Shown piece by piece: positions 1-7,863 of a DNA stretch of 64,000 bases (position 1 is its first letter; the number at the start of each line of letters is the position of its first letter). The DNA comes from Piscinibacter gummiphilus (lineage in GTDB: Bacteria > Pseudomonadota > Gammaproteobacteria > Burkholderiales > Burkholderiaceae_C): contig NZ_CP136336.1 of the NCBI RefSeq assembly GCF_032681285.1, positions 4,265,001-4,329,000 of the forward strand, in the 5' to 3' direction. The translations under genes were made by a program, and so were the position numbers. The notes beneath the pieces are model-generated. The model saw only the letters and a program-made list of their open reading frames with translations, had not been told where the DNA came from and searched no databases.

Positions 1-602
1 GCCTTGAGCACGACCACGTAGCGCTCCGGCGGTGGCGCCGCCGAGACCGCCGACGCCGCAGGTGCGGGCACGGGCGCGGGGACGACGGCCACCGGCGGCG
101 CAGCAGCGGGTAGCGGTGCAGACGCCGGTGCAGGCGCCGGTGCGGGCACTGGCGACGGAACAGGTGCAGGCACTGGCGCAGGGGCGCGAACGGCCATCGC
201 CGTCAGCACGAACTCGATGCTGCGGTTGCCGCGCCCCGCGCGCACGCGGGCACGCTGCGGTTCGGCGAAACGCACCACCAGCTTGCGCTCGATGCCGGCC
301 CGGTCGGTGGCCTCGTCGGTGATGGTCACGCGGGGCAGGCGGTCACCGCCGATCACGCGCCGCTGGCCCGAATCGAAGTTGAGCCCCTCGTAGGGCGGCA
401 GCACCTCGTAGAAGGCCTGCACGAAATCGCCCGAGGGCATGAGCACCGCGCGCCGGTACTGCACGGGCGCGGTGAAACGCACCTGCACCACCGCATCGTT
501 GCCTTCGGCGCGGATGCTCACGTCGTCGATCAGCTGGGCCTGCGCCCACGGGGCCAGCGCTGCCAGCAGCAGGGCCAGGCCGAGTCGGTAGAAGTTCTTC
601 AA
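1..602 (-). CDS. Secreted protein of unknown function, C-terminus beyond window
   Basis: Last gene seen of the multihaem operon. I place the start at TTG (602-600): the frame then opens with Lys-Asn-Phe-Tyr-Arg and a leucine/alanine-rich signal peptide ending Ala-Gln-Ala (about residue 22), and an ACGAGG ribosome-binding-like stretch lies just upstream, 16 bases after the cytochrome stop codon. Residues 23-130 look like a beta-rich domain alternating short hydrophobic strands with charged turns. About 60 residues follow that are almost only Ala, Pro and Val, a flexible linker, and the frame leaves the window still open. The family is not recognised. Its place after two periplasmic cytochromes suggests an assembly, anchoring or partner role in the envelope, which is inference only. 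No CxxCH motif is present in the visible part. Confidence 0.7.
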   Translation of the reverse strand, partial: MKNFYRLGLALLLAALAPWAQAQLIDDVSIRAEGNDAVVQVRFTAPVQYRRAVLMPSGDFVQAFYEVLPPYEGLNFDSGQRRVIGGDRLPRVTITDEATDRAGIERKLVVRFAEPQRARVRAGRGNRSIEFVLTAMAVRAPAPVPAPVPSPVPAPAPAPASAPLPAAAPPVAVVPAPVPAPAASAVSAAPPPERYVVVLK

Positions 603-618
603 GCGCGCCGGGCCTCGT

Positions 619-2118
619 TCAGTTCCATTTCGAATACGCGGCCCCGACATTGCCCAGCGGCCGGTGGCAGCCAGACTGCGAGCAGTCGGTGGGCGCCGGC
701 GTGCGATTGCGGTGGTTGAGCGGCATCTTGTCCATGTTCCCGAGGAACGAGGTGCCCGCGGCATGGCAGCCCTTGCACCAGCCCGCGCCGTTGCCCTGGC
801 TCGCGTTGTGGTTCATGCGCATCGACGCCCAGCTCGTGGTGCTGGTGTGGCAGGCGTTGCAGTCCAGCGCGCCGCCGTTGAGCAGCTGCGTGGCCTCGGG
901 GATGTGGTTGGCCGGCTTGGCGAGCGCGCCGGTCGCGCCCTCGGAAAGGTAGTTGCCGTTGTGGCAGGCCTTGCACTGGGTGGTGGTGACCACGCTGTGG
1001 TTCATCGTCACCGCCGTCGCGAAGCTCGACTGCGAGCGGTGGCACGAATCGCAGCGCGCCACGCCGGTCGTCACCGGCACGTGCGTGGGCGACTTGCCCT
1101 TAGCGACGGTGCCGTTGTGGCAGGTGTCGCAGGTGCCGGTGCCCACCGCGTTGGCCGGCGAGTGCGCGAAGCTCACCGTGAGCCAGCTGGCGGTGGAGCG
1201 GTGGCAACCTTCGCAGGCCGTCACACCCACGTGAGTGCTGGTGTTGGGCTTGCCCACCGCAGGCGCGAAGCTGCCGGTGTGGCAGGTGGCGCACTGGCTC
1301 GACACCGTCACGCTGCTGTGGAAGCGGGCTGGCGTCCACGCCGCGTAGCCGCTGCGGTGGCAGGTGTCGCAGTTGGTGATCGGCGTGCCGGTCACGAGCT
1401 GGTAGGGAATGTGGCTCGGCGAGCGGCCGTCGGCCGGCGGGTAGGCCCCGCTGTGGCAGGTGGCGCACTGGTTGGTGATCGGCACCTGCGTATGGTTCCA
1501 GCTCGATGGGCGCCAGCGCGTGGTGGCGTGGCAGGCATCGCACGACTGCGAGCCCACCGGCATGTGCATGGCCGGCTTGCCCACGGCGCGGCTGCCGTTG
1601 TGGCAGGTGGCGCAGGTGCCGGGCGTCACGCTCGCATGGTCGAAGCCGGTCGCCGGCACCCACGCGGCGGCGCGGTGGCAGCTGTCGCACGAAGCCTGCG
1701 TCTGCAGGTGGCCTGCCGGCTTGCCGGTGGCGAAGCTGCCGTTGTGGCAGCTCTGGCAGCTGCCGGGGAGCACGCCGCCGTGGGTGAAGCGGGCGCCGGT
1801 GAAGGTCTGCGTGTTGTGGCACGCGTCGCAGGCCTGGGTGGTGGGGAAGTGGCGCACGGGCTTCACGATGTTGGTACGCGAGAGCAGCGAGCCGGCGGCG
1901 TGGCAACTGGCGCAATCGCGCGGCGTGCCCTTGAAGACGCCATTCACATGGCAGCTTTCGCAGCGCTCCTTGGCGTGCGCGCCGGTGAGCGGGAAGCCGG
2001 TTTTCACGTGGTCGAAGTCGCGCACCGGCACCTGGGCGATGCCCCAGGCGGCGAGTGCGGCGAGCACCACGGCGATGAACAGTCGGATCAGGTTCTTGGT
2101 TGTCGTCTTGGTTGTCAT
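619..2118 (-). CDS. 17-haem periplasmic cytochrome c
   Basis: A 499-residue multihaem cytochrome c, expected to be exported, fitted with haem in the periplasm and to carry electrons. The chosen ATG overlaps the upstream cytochrome stop as ATGA and has GAGGTGG upstream; a longer frame lacks an N-terminal export signal. Residues 9-27 form a hydrophobic segment (signal peptide or anchor). I count 16 CxxCH haem sites plus one CX4CH site (CSQSGCH) near the C-terminus. After two N-terminal haems that resemble a module of the upstream protein, seven two-haem modules follow, each with a CDxCH-like site, an aromatic/His stretch (F-x-H or N-H), then CxxCHNG and GKPxxH. Many extra histidines could serve as distal ligands. 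It belongs to the broad cytochrome c3/doubled-CxxCH class; the electron donor and acceptor are unknown. Confidence 0.9.
   Translation of the reverse strand: MTTKTTTKNLIRLFIAVVLAALAAWGIAQVPVRDFDHVKTGFPLTGAHAKERCESCHVNGVFKGTPRDCASCHAAGSLLSRTNIVKPVRHFPTTQACDACHNTQTFTGARFTHGGVLPGSCQSCHNGSFATGKPAGHLQTQASCDSCHRAAAWVPATGFDHASVTPGTCATCHNGSRAVGKPAMHMPVGSQSCDACHATTRWRPSSWNHTQVPITNQCATCHSGAYPPADGRSPSHIPYQLVTGTPITNCDTCHRSGYAAWTPARFHSSVTVSSQCATCHTGSFAPAVGKPNTSTHVGVTACEGCHRSTASWLTVSFAHSPANAVGTGTCDTCHNGTVAKGKSPTHVPVTTGVARCDSCHRSQSSFATAVTMNHSVVTTTQCKACHNGNYLSEGATGALAKPANHIPEATQLLNGGALDCNACHTSTTSWASMRMNHNASQGNGAGWCKGCHAAGTSFLGNMDKMPLNHRNRTPAPTDCSQSGCHRPLGNVGAAYSKWN
690..1840 (-). repeat. Seven tandem two-haem protein modules
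   Basis: Within the 17-haem cytochrome a unit of about 50 residues recurs seven times: CxxCH, 10-14 residues containing Trp or Phe and an F/N-x-H, a second CxxCH usually followed by NG or SG, then G-K-P/S-x-x-H. Spacing is less regular in modules 3, 6 and 7. The repeats are visible in the protein and, more weakly, in the DNA. They point to growth of the gene by internal duplication. Confidence 0.75.
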
Positions 2119-3944
2119 TGGAGCCACCTCGGGCGTTGCAGGCTGCCGGTGCGCAGGTTGGTCACGCGCTTCCACGACTGCGGTACGTGGCACTGCTCGC
2201 AACGCGGGCCGAACTGGCCGTCGTGCGCGTCGTCGTTGCGGTGGCAGGCGCTGCAGTGGGTGCCGATCGGCGCGATGTCTTTCCCGCGCGGCGCTTCACG
2301 CGTGTGGCACGACTCGCAGGCCACCTTGGCGTGGGCGCCGTCCAGTCGATAGCGCGTGCGCTGGTCGTGGTCGAAGCGCCAGGTCTTCCAGTCGCGCGTG
2401 GTGTGGCAGGTGTCGCAGCGGGGGCCGAAGCGAAGCTGGTGCTTGTCGTCCTTGCGGTGGCACGAGTGGCACTCGGCCTTCGCATCCTTGAAGCGCGGCG
2501 TGAGGTGGCAGGCCTTGCAGTTGGCGATGAGGTGGCCGCCGGTGAGCGGGAAGCGTGTCTTCGCATGGTCGAAGGTCGGCACGCGCCAGTTCAGGTCGGT
2601 GTGGCACTGGCTGCACTGCGTGCCGAGCTGGCCTTCGTGGCGGTCGTCCTTGCGGTGGCAAGCCACGCACTCGGTCGAGGCAGTGCGGAAGACGATGCGC
2701 GGGCCGCCCATCTCGAGGTGGCAGGCCGCGCATGGAATCGAGGTGCGTGCGTGGGCGTTGCGCAGCGCGAAGCGGGTCTTGTCGTGGTCGAAGCGGCCAG
2801 CGGTCGTCTTCCAGTTCTTCTCGGCGTGGCAGCTCTCGCACTTCTCGCCGAGCGTGCCCTGGTGGCGGTCATCCTTGCGGTGGCAGCCGATGCAGTCCTT
2901 CGGGGCCTCCTTGAAGAGCGGACTCTTGTGGCAGGCCTTGCACTCGGTGTCGGCATGGCGGCCGAGCAGCGGGAAAGCGGTCTTGCCGTGGTCGAACTTC
3001 GCACGCTCCTTCCAGTCGCGCTCGGTGTGGCAGCTCGCGCACTCGCGGCCGAGCGAGCCCTGGTGCTTGTCGTCCTGGCGGTGGCAGGCGTAACACTCGC
3101 TTGCGGTTTTTTGCCGGTAGAGCGGCCCGGTGTGGCAATTCGTGCACGCCAGCAGGCGGTGTTTGCCGCGCAGGGGGTAGCGGGTCTCGGTGTCGTGGTT
3201 GAAGAGGCTGCCCTTCCACGACTTGGTGCCGTGGCAGCTCTCGCAGCGCTCGCCGAACTGGCCCTTATGCCCGCGCTGCTCGTCGGCGCGCTTGTGGCAG
3301 CCGACGCAGGCGCGCGGGGTCTCGCGGTATTGCGTGTCCTTGTGGCAGCTGGCGCAGGGCGTGTCGGCGTGCTTGCCGGTGAGCGCGAAGCGGGTCTTGT
3401 CGTGGTCGAGCTTCGCTTCCTTCCAGCTCGTCTCGGTGTGGCACTCGTGGCACTTCGGGCCGAGGCTGCCCTTGTGGGTGTCGTCCTTGCGGTGGCAGGC
3501 GAGGCAGTCTTGCGGCGCCTCGCGGTACTTGTGGGCCGGCAGGTGGCAGGCGCTGCACTCGGCCTTCAGGTGGCGGCCGCGCAGCACGTAGTCGGTCTGG
3601 GTGTGGTCGAAGCGCTGGCGGTCGAACTCGGCCAGGCGCATGGTGCGGCCCTTGTGCTCGGTGTGGCAGCTGCGGCAGGCCTGCGCTTGTTTCTGCCTGC
3701 CGTGGAAGCCGGCGCGCTCGAGCATGTCGTGGCCCACGTCCTTATGGCAGGTGGTGCAGAGCCGATCCTGCGCGTTGCGGTCAAAGCGCACGTGGCACTG
3801 CTTGCAGTCGTCGTCCCACTTGGCGTGGGCCTCGCTGAGCTTGCCTGGCGCGAGCACCGACTCGAGGCTCTGCGCCCGCAGCGGCAGCACCAGGGCCAGC
3901 AACGCGAGGAGGCAGGTCCACCGGGCCCATGCGCGCCAGCCCAT
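2115..3944 (-). CDS. 24-haem periplasmic cytochrome c
   Basis: A 609-residue multihaem cytochrome. I chose the ATG at 3944 because it begins a clean signal peptide (Arg-rich start, Leu-rich core, LRAQS cleavage region near residue 24) only 5 bases after the upstream membrane-protein gene. I count 24 CxxCH sites: three near the N-terminus, then seven modules of three. A module reads roughly F-D-H-x-K-T-x-F-x-L-x-G-x-H, CxxCH, CxxCH-RKDDxHxG, CxxCH, then a Trp-Lys. The conserved F-D-H and GxH histidines are likely distal haem ligands. The number of haems and the linear repeat suggest a wire-like carrier that moves electrons along its length. It is translationally coupled to the 17-haem cytochrome. 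I recognise the cytochrome c3-like module but not a named complex. Confidence 0.9.
   Translation of the reverse strand: MGWRAWARWTCLLALLALVLPLRAQSLESVLAPGKLSEAHAKWDDDCKQCHVRFDRNAQDRLCTTCHKDVGHDMLERAGFHGRQKQAQACRSCHTEHKGRTMRLAEFDRQRFDHTQTDYVLRGRHLKAECSACHLPAHKYREAPQDCLACHRKDDTHKGSLGPKCHECHTETSWKEAKLDHDKTRFALTGKHADTPCASCHKDTQYRETPRACVGCHKRADEQRGHKGQFGERCESCHGTKSWKGSLFNHDTETRYPLRGKHRLLACTNCHTGPLYRQKTASECYACHRQDDKHQGSLGRECASCHTERDWKERAKFDHGKTAFPLLGRHADTECKACHKSPLFKEAPKDCIGCHRKDDRHQGTLGEKCESCHAEKNWKTTAGRFDHDKTRFALRNAHARTSIPCAACHLEMGGPRIVFRTASTECVACHRKDDRHEGQLGTQCSQCHTDLNWRVPTFDHAKTRFPLTGGHLIANCKACHLTPRFKDAKAECHSCHRKDDKHQLRFGPRCDTCHTTRDWKTWRFDHDQRTRYRLDGAHAKVACESCHTREAPRGKDIAPIGTHCSACHRNDDAHDGQFGPRCEQCHVPQSWKRVTNLRTGSLQRPRWLQ
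2165..3616 (-). repeat. Seven tandem three-haem protein modules
   Basis: A 65-73-residue unit is repeated seven times inside the 24-haem cytochrome. Each copy keeps F-D-H (L-F-N-H in the third), a GxH, three CxxCH sites, an R-K-D-D-like acidic turn between the second and third haem, and a final W-K or W-R. The fifth copy has a short insertion (MGGPRIVF) after its first haem and the seventh has a changed linker. The underlying DNA also shows recurring GTGGCA-containing blocks. Confidence 0.85.
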
Positions 3945-3949
3945 CGCGG

Positions 3950-4840
3950 TCAGTACGCGTGCACCGCGAACACATGGAACGCGGCACTCAGGATCAGGAG
4001 GTAGACGAAGGGCACGTGCGCCACATGCCACAGCGCGAACACCCTTTCGTAGGCGGTGAACTGCGCCACCCGCACCACGTTGGCGAGGTAGCGGTCGACG
4101 AGCTTGCGGGCCTGGCGCTCGCGCCGGGCGCGCTCGGTGGCGTCCCACTGGCGCTTGTGGGCCACCCGGTCGATGGCGCGGTGCAGCTCCGACAGGCATT
4201 GCCGGTAGGCATGCCAGCGTTGCCAGCGCAGCACCAGCACCTGGCGCAGGTAGGTGCTCCAGCGCGGCGGCGCCTTGAGCTCGCGCTCTTCGAACGCCAG
4301 CAGGCGCGCTTCCACCGCAGGCGCGAAGTGCAGGCGCGAGCGTGTCTCGCTCTGGTCAAGACCAGCGCGCACCTGCAGCTCGCGCAGGGTGGTCTGCTCG
4401 CCGTGCAGGCCGCGGTTCACCCGCATGTAGATGAAGCGCCCGACCACACCGCTCAGCGCCACGATGACCATGCTCCACAGCGCCACGCCCGCATTGAGCG
4501 AGCCGATGTGGAAGGTGGAATGCACGAGGATCAGGAGCGGCCCGGCGATGCCCAGCACCATGTGGGCGACCAGCCACCACTTCACCTTGCCCAGCCGGTG
4601 CATGAAGCGGAAATGCTTGCGCAGCGGGTAGGTGAAGAGCGTGAGCATCATCAGCCCGCCCGCCACACCGAGCCAGTAGCCCACGTCGTCGCCGGCCTTG
4701 AAGTAGCCGCGGCGACTGATGGCCCAGGCCAGCAGCACCAGCAGGGCGAGCGCGGCGTACAGCAGCCCGTCGCCAAGGGCGGGGCTGGATCGGGGCGCGT
4801 TCGGGAGGGCCGCATCGCGGCGATCGGGAACGGCGCTCAT
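3950..4840 (-). CDS. b-type-cytochrome-like integral membrane protein
   Basis: First gene of the multihaem operon, 296 residues. Hydrophobic segments lie near residues 24-42, 53-70, 87-107, 116-136 and 268-292, with a charged Arg/Glu-rich stretch of about 120 residues between the fourth and fifth. Membrane or membrane-edge histidines are suitably placed to hold haem b: VAHMVLG, LVHSTFH, and the C-terminal LWHVAH and FHVFAVH. This pattern is like quinol-reactive or ferric-reductase-type cytochrome b subunits, so I infer that it passes electrons between the quinone pool and the periplasmic cytochromes encoded 5 bases downstream. No exact family is recognised. The 147-base divergent gap before it should hold the operon promoter, but I see no convincing -35/-10 pair there. 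Confidence 0.7.
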   Translation of the reverse strand: MSAVPDRRDAALPNAPRSSPALGDGLLYAALALLVLLAWAISRRGYFKAGDDVGYWLGVAGGLMMLTLFTYPLRKHFRFMHRLGKVKWWLVAHMVLGIAGPLLILVHSTFHIGSLNAGVALWSMVIVALSGVVGRFIYMRVNRGLHGEQTTLRELQVRAGLDQSETRSRLHFAPAVEARLLAFEERELKAPPRWSTYLRQVLVLRWQRWHAYRQCLSELHRAIDRVAHKRQWDATERARRERQARKLVDRYLANVVRVAQFTAYERVFALWHVAHVPFVYLLILSAAFHVFAVHAY

Positions 4841-4987
4841 GGGGACTCGTGGCTGGCAGACATCGGCTGGCTGGAGTGGAGAACGCAGGCTAGAGAGCTT
4901 TCCTTAAGGCCCGCTGAACTGTCGTCCCAAGCTGTAACCGCTCTTTTCCGAAGCCGGGTACGATGACCCACACTCCGGAAGCCCTCG

Positions 4988-5185
4988 ATGAACAAAGACC
5001 TGCTGCAACCTTCGGCCACGATCACGGCGGCTTTGATCACCAACCCATCGCCCGGGGTGACGCGCTCCAAGCTGGCCGACGTGGGGGCGCTCTTCGCGTC
5101 GGTCTACCTCGAGCTGGAGAAGGCCCAGGCCATCGTCGACAAGGCACGCGAACAGCCGGTCAAGCCGCCGGCCTCGCTGCTGTAG
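4988..5185 (+). CDS. Small hypothetical protein (65 aa)
   Basis: Unrecognised 65-residue protein beginning MNKDLLQPS. A GGAAG sequence 8 bases before the ATG is a fair ribosome-binding site. The sequence is soluble-looking, with an amphipathic region (LADVGALFASVYLELEKAQ) likely to be helical and a proline-rich tail ending PPASLL. It has no cysteine and no signal peptide. The helicase gene starts 30 bases downstream on the same strand, so the two are probably cotranscribed, but no functional link can be claimed. Confidence 0.6.
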   Translation: MNKDLLQPSATITAALITNPSPGVTRSKLADVGALFASVYLELEKAQAIVDKAREQPVKPPASLL

Positions 5186-5215
5186 CAGCACCCTCACCGG
5201 CGTGCATCTGGCGCC

Positions 5216-7498
5216 TTGAAGCAGTACGTCGTCGCCGTTCGCGCGCTGTGCGAGTTCACCGCCAAGGCGGGCGATCTCGACCTGCGCTTCACACCCGCGC
5301 CCACCGCGCTCGAAGGCCAGGCCGGCCACGCCACGGTGGCCGCGCGGCGGCAACGCGCGGGTTATGAATCCGAAGTCAGCGTGAGCGGCTCGTACCAGCT
5401 GCTCACCGTGCGGGGCCGCGCCGACGGCTATGACCACCACACCCGCACGCTGGAGGAAGTCAAGACCTTCCGCGGCGACCTCGCGCGACAGCCGGCCAAC
5501 CACCGCGCGCTGCACCTGGCGCAGGCCAAGGTGTACGGGTGGCTGATGTGCCAGCAGGAGCAGCTCGACGAGATGAACGTCTCGCTCGTCTACTTCGACA
5601 TCGTCACGCAGCGCGAGACCGTCTTCACCGAGACCTTCAGCGCCGACACGCTGCGTGTGCATTTCGAGCAGCAGTGCGAGCGCTTTCTCGCCTGGGCCGA
5701 ACAGGAGCTGGCGCACCGCACGGCGCGCGACGCGGCGCTCGCCTCGCTCCCCTTCCCGCATGCGCAGTTCCGCACCGGGCAGCGTGAGCTGGCCGAGGCG
5801 GTGTACCGCGCCACGGTGCATGGGCGCGTGCTGCTCGCGCAGGCGCCCACCGGCATCGGCAAGACGTTGGGCACGCTCTACCCCATGCTCAAGGCGATGC
5901 CGGGGCAGCAGCTCGACCAGGTGTTCTTCCTCACCGCCAAGGGCTCGGGCCGGCAGCTCGCGCTCGAAGCGTCTGAGCGCGTGCAGGCGGGGAAACCGCT
6001 GCTGCGCACGCTGGAGCTGGTGGCCCGCGACAAGGCCTGCGAACACCCCGAACTCGCCTGCCATGGCGACTCCTGCCCACTCGCCAAAGGCTTCTACGAC
6101 CGCCTCGCGGCTGCCCGCGCCGAGGCACTCACCCGGCCGATGCTCGACAAGGCCAGCGTGCGCGAGGTGGCTCTTGCCCACCAGGTCTGCCCCTACTACC
6201 TGAGCCAGGAACTCGCGCGCTGGGCCGACGTGATCGTGGGCGACTACAACTACTGGCTCGACCTCGGCGGCCTGCTGATGGGCCTCACGCTCGCGCGCGG
6301 CAGCCGCGTGGCAGTGCTCGTCGACGAGGCGCACAACCTGCTGGAGCGTGGCCGCATGATGTACAGCGCCGACCTCGACCAGGCCGCCTTGAAGGCCGTG
6401 CGCCGCAACGCGCCGGCCTCGCTCAAGGGCCCGCTCACCCGGCTCAACAAGGCCTGGAACGCGATCGCGAAGACACAAGCCGTACCCTACCAGGTGCACC
6501 CCGGCGTGCCCGAAGACTTCAGCCAGGCGCTGCAGAAGGCCACGGCCGCGATCACCGACCATTTCACCGAGCACCCGACCGCGGCCGTCGACGGCGAGCT
6601 GCAGCGCTTCTACTTCGACGCCCTGCACTTCTCGCGCGTGCACGAGCTGGCCGACGAGAACTGGCTCTTCGACGTCACGCTCAACGGGCCGCGCAAGCCG
6701 ACCGCGCTGCTCACGCTGCGCAACGTGGTGCCCGCCCCGCAGCTCGGGCCCCGGCTCGCGGTGGCCCACGCGGTCGCACTCTTCTCGGCCACGCTCACGC
6801 CGCACGCGTTCCACGCCGACCTGCTGGGCCTGCCCGACGACACCGTCTGGCTCGACGTGCCCACGCCCTTCTCGGCCGAGCAGCTGGAGGTGCGCGTGGC
6901 GCGCCACATCTCCACCCGCTACCAGCACCGCAGCGCCTCGGTCGACCCGATCGCCGGGTTGATCGCCCGCCAATACGCCGCGCGCCCGGGCAACTACCTG
7001 GCCTTCTTCAGCAGCTTCGACTATCTGCGCCAAGTGCTGGCGGCCTTCCGCATGCTCGCGCCCGAGGTGCCGGTGTGGGAGCAGTCGCGCGGCATGAGCG
7101 AGCCCGAGCGCGAGGCCTTCCTCGCCCGCTTCACGCCCGAGGGCCAGGGCATCGGCTTCGCGGTGCTGGGCGGCTCGTTCGGCGAAGGCATCGACCTGCC
7201 CGGCCGGCTGCTCATCGGCGCCTTCATCGCCACCCTCGGCCTGCCGCAACTCAACCCGGTCAACGAAGAGATGAAGAAGCGCCTCGACCAGCGCTTCGGC
7301 GCCGAACGCGGCTACGACTACGCCTACCTCTACCCCGGCCTGCAGAAGGTGGTGCAGGCGGCCGGCCGCGTGATCCGCACGCCGCAGGACGAAGGGGTGA
7401 TCCACCTCATCGACGACCGTTTCGCCGGCCCCCGAGTGCGCCGGCTGCTCCCGGATTGGTGGACGATCCAGCGAAGTGAGCCCCAAATTCCCGGCTGA
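5216..7498 (+). CDS. PD-(D/E)xK nuclease and Rad3/DinG-type DNA helicase fusion
   Basis: A 760-residue superfamily 2 helicase of the iron-sulphur XPD/Rad3/DinG branch with an N-terminal nuclease-like domain. Residues 60-110 carry a PD-(D/E)xK core (D70 and E81-V-K83). The helicase part shows Walker A APTGIGKT (210-217), four cysteines placed as in XPD-type 4Fe-4S domains (275, 282, 287, 325), the DEAH box (370-373) and motif VI QAAGRVIRT (714-722). The family unwinds DNA 5'-3' and acts in repair. The start is TTG (5216); no better start with a ribosome-binding site was found, and the protein begins directly with the conserved YVVAVRAL stretch. It is complete, and wide occurrence of the family suggests a DNA-repair rather than a mobile-defence role. 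Confidence 0.85.
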   Translation: MKQYVVAVRALCEFTAKAGDLDLRFTPAPTALEGQAGHATVAARRQRAGYESEVSVSGSYQLLTVRGRADGYDHHTRTLEEVKTFRGDLARQPANHRALHLAQAKVYGWLMCQQEQLDEMNVSLVYFDIVTQRETVFTETFSADTLRVHFEQQCERFLAWAEQELAHRTARDAALASLPFPHAQFRTGQRELAEAVYRATVHGRVLLAQAPTGIGKTLGTLYPMLKAMPGQQLDQVFFLTAKGSGRQLALEASERVQAGKPLLRTLELVARDKACEHPELACHGDSCPLAKGFYDRLAAARAEALTRPMLDKASVREVALAHQVCPYYLSQELARWADVIVGDYNYWLDLGGLLMGLTLARGSRVAVLVDEAHNLLERGRMMYSADLDQAALKAVRRNAPASLKGPLTRLNKAWNAIAKTQAVPYQVHPGVPEDFSQALQKATAAITDHFTEHPTAAVDGELQRFYFDALHFSRVHELADENWLFDVTLNGPRKPTALLTLRNVVPAPQLGPRLAVAHAVALFSATLTPHAFHADLLGLPDDTVWLDVPTPFSAEQLEVRVARHISTRYQHRSASVDPIAGLIARQYAARPGNYLAFFSSFDYLRQVLAAFRMLAPEVPVWEQSRGMSEPEREAFLARFTPEGQGIGFAVLGGSFGEGIDLPGRLLIGAFIATLGLPQLNPVNEEMKKRLDQRFGAERGYDYAYLYPGLQKVVQAAGRVIRTPQDEGVIHLIDDRFAGPRVRRLLPDWWTIQRSEPQIPG

Positions 7499-7602
7499 TC
7501 CGCGCCGTAACAAAATGCGCTTCGGCTAAGGTGACCGATCATCGGGGCACGTTCGTTCTCGCATCTCCGCATCACTCAACAGGTCCTCGCAAGGAGACTC
7601 CC

Positions 7603-7863
7603 GTGGTATCGCTCTTCGCCTTCATGGTGACCGCGTACGGCATGAACCCGTACCTGGTCGCGACGTTCAACTCGAACCTCGCCTGCGAGACGGCCCGCTC
7701 GGCCCTGCTGTCCACCGCGCTCGAGCAGAACGTGGCCGGCACCAGCACCTACGCGATGGCCCCCCGGAGCCTCAGGTGCATCAACACGCCGGGCATCGTG
7801 CCCGGCAGCTCGGGCCGGCCGCCCGAGGCCAGCCCGCCCGCGCGACGACCCGCGAAGAAGTGA
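7603..7863 (+). CDS. Small two-cysteine protein (86 aa), possibly exported
   Basis: Starts at GTG with AAGGAG 8 bases upstream. The N-terminal 15-20 residues are hydrophobic (VSLFAFMVTAYG), a weak signal or anchor. The body contains FNSNLACETARSAL and later SLRCINTPG, a spacing of two cysteines often seen in small secreted proteins of unknown function. The tail is Pro/Arg/Lys-rich. The stop codon overlaps the GTG start of the diguanylate cyclase (GTGA), so the two genes look translationally coupled. The family is not recognised. Confidence 0.6.
   Translation: MVSLFAFMVTAYGMNPYLVATFNSNLACETARSALLSTALEQNVAGTSTYAMAPRSLRCINTPGIVPGSSGRPPEASPPARRPAKK

Noticed and set aside
690..3616. Repeated DNA blocks considered as a CRISPR or satellite array
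   Set aside because: The repeats follow codon frames of the haem modules, have no constant spacers and no cas genes.
4837..5070. Minus-strand open frame covering the divergent promoter region
   Set aside because: It overlaps the 65-residue plus-strand gene and the start of the membrane-protein gene, has no family features and fits the high-GC background.
5216..7498. Nuclease-helicase as a phage-defence system
   Set aside because: No defence neighbours, no mobile-element signs; the family is widespread and acts in DNA repair.
4904..7513. Long minus-strand open frame antisense to the helicase
   Set aside because: The plus strand holds all helicase motifs; the antisense product is low-complexity.
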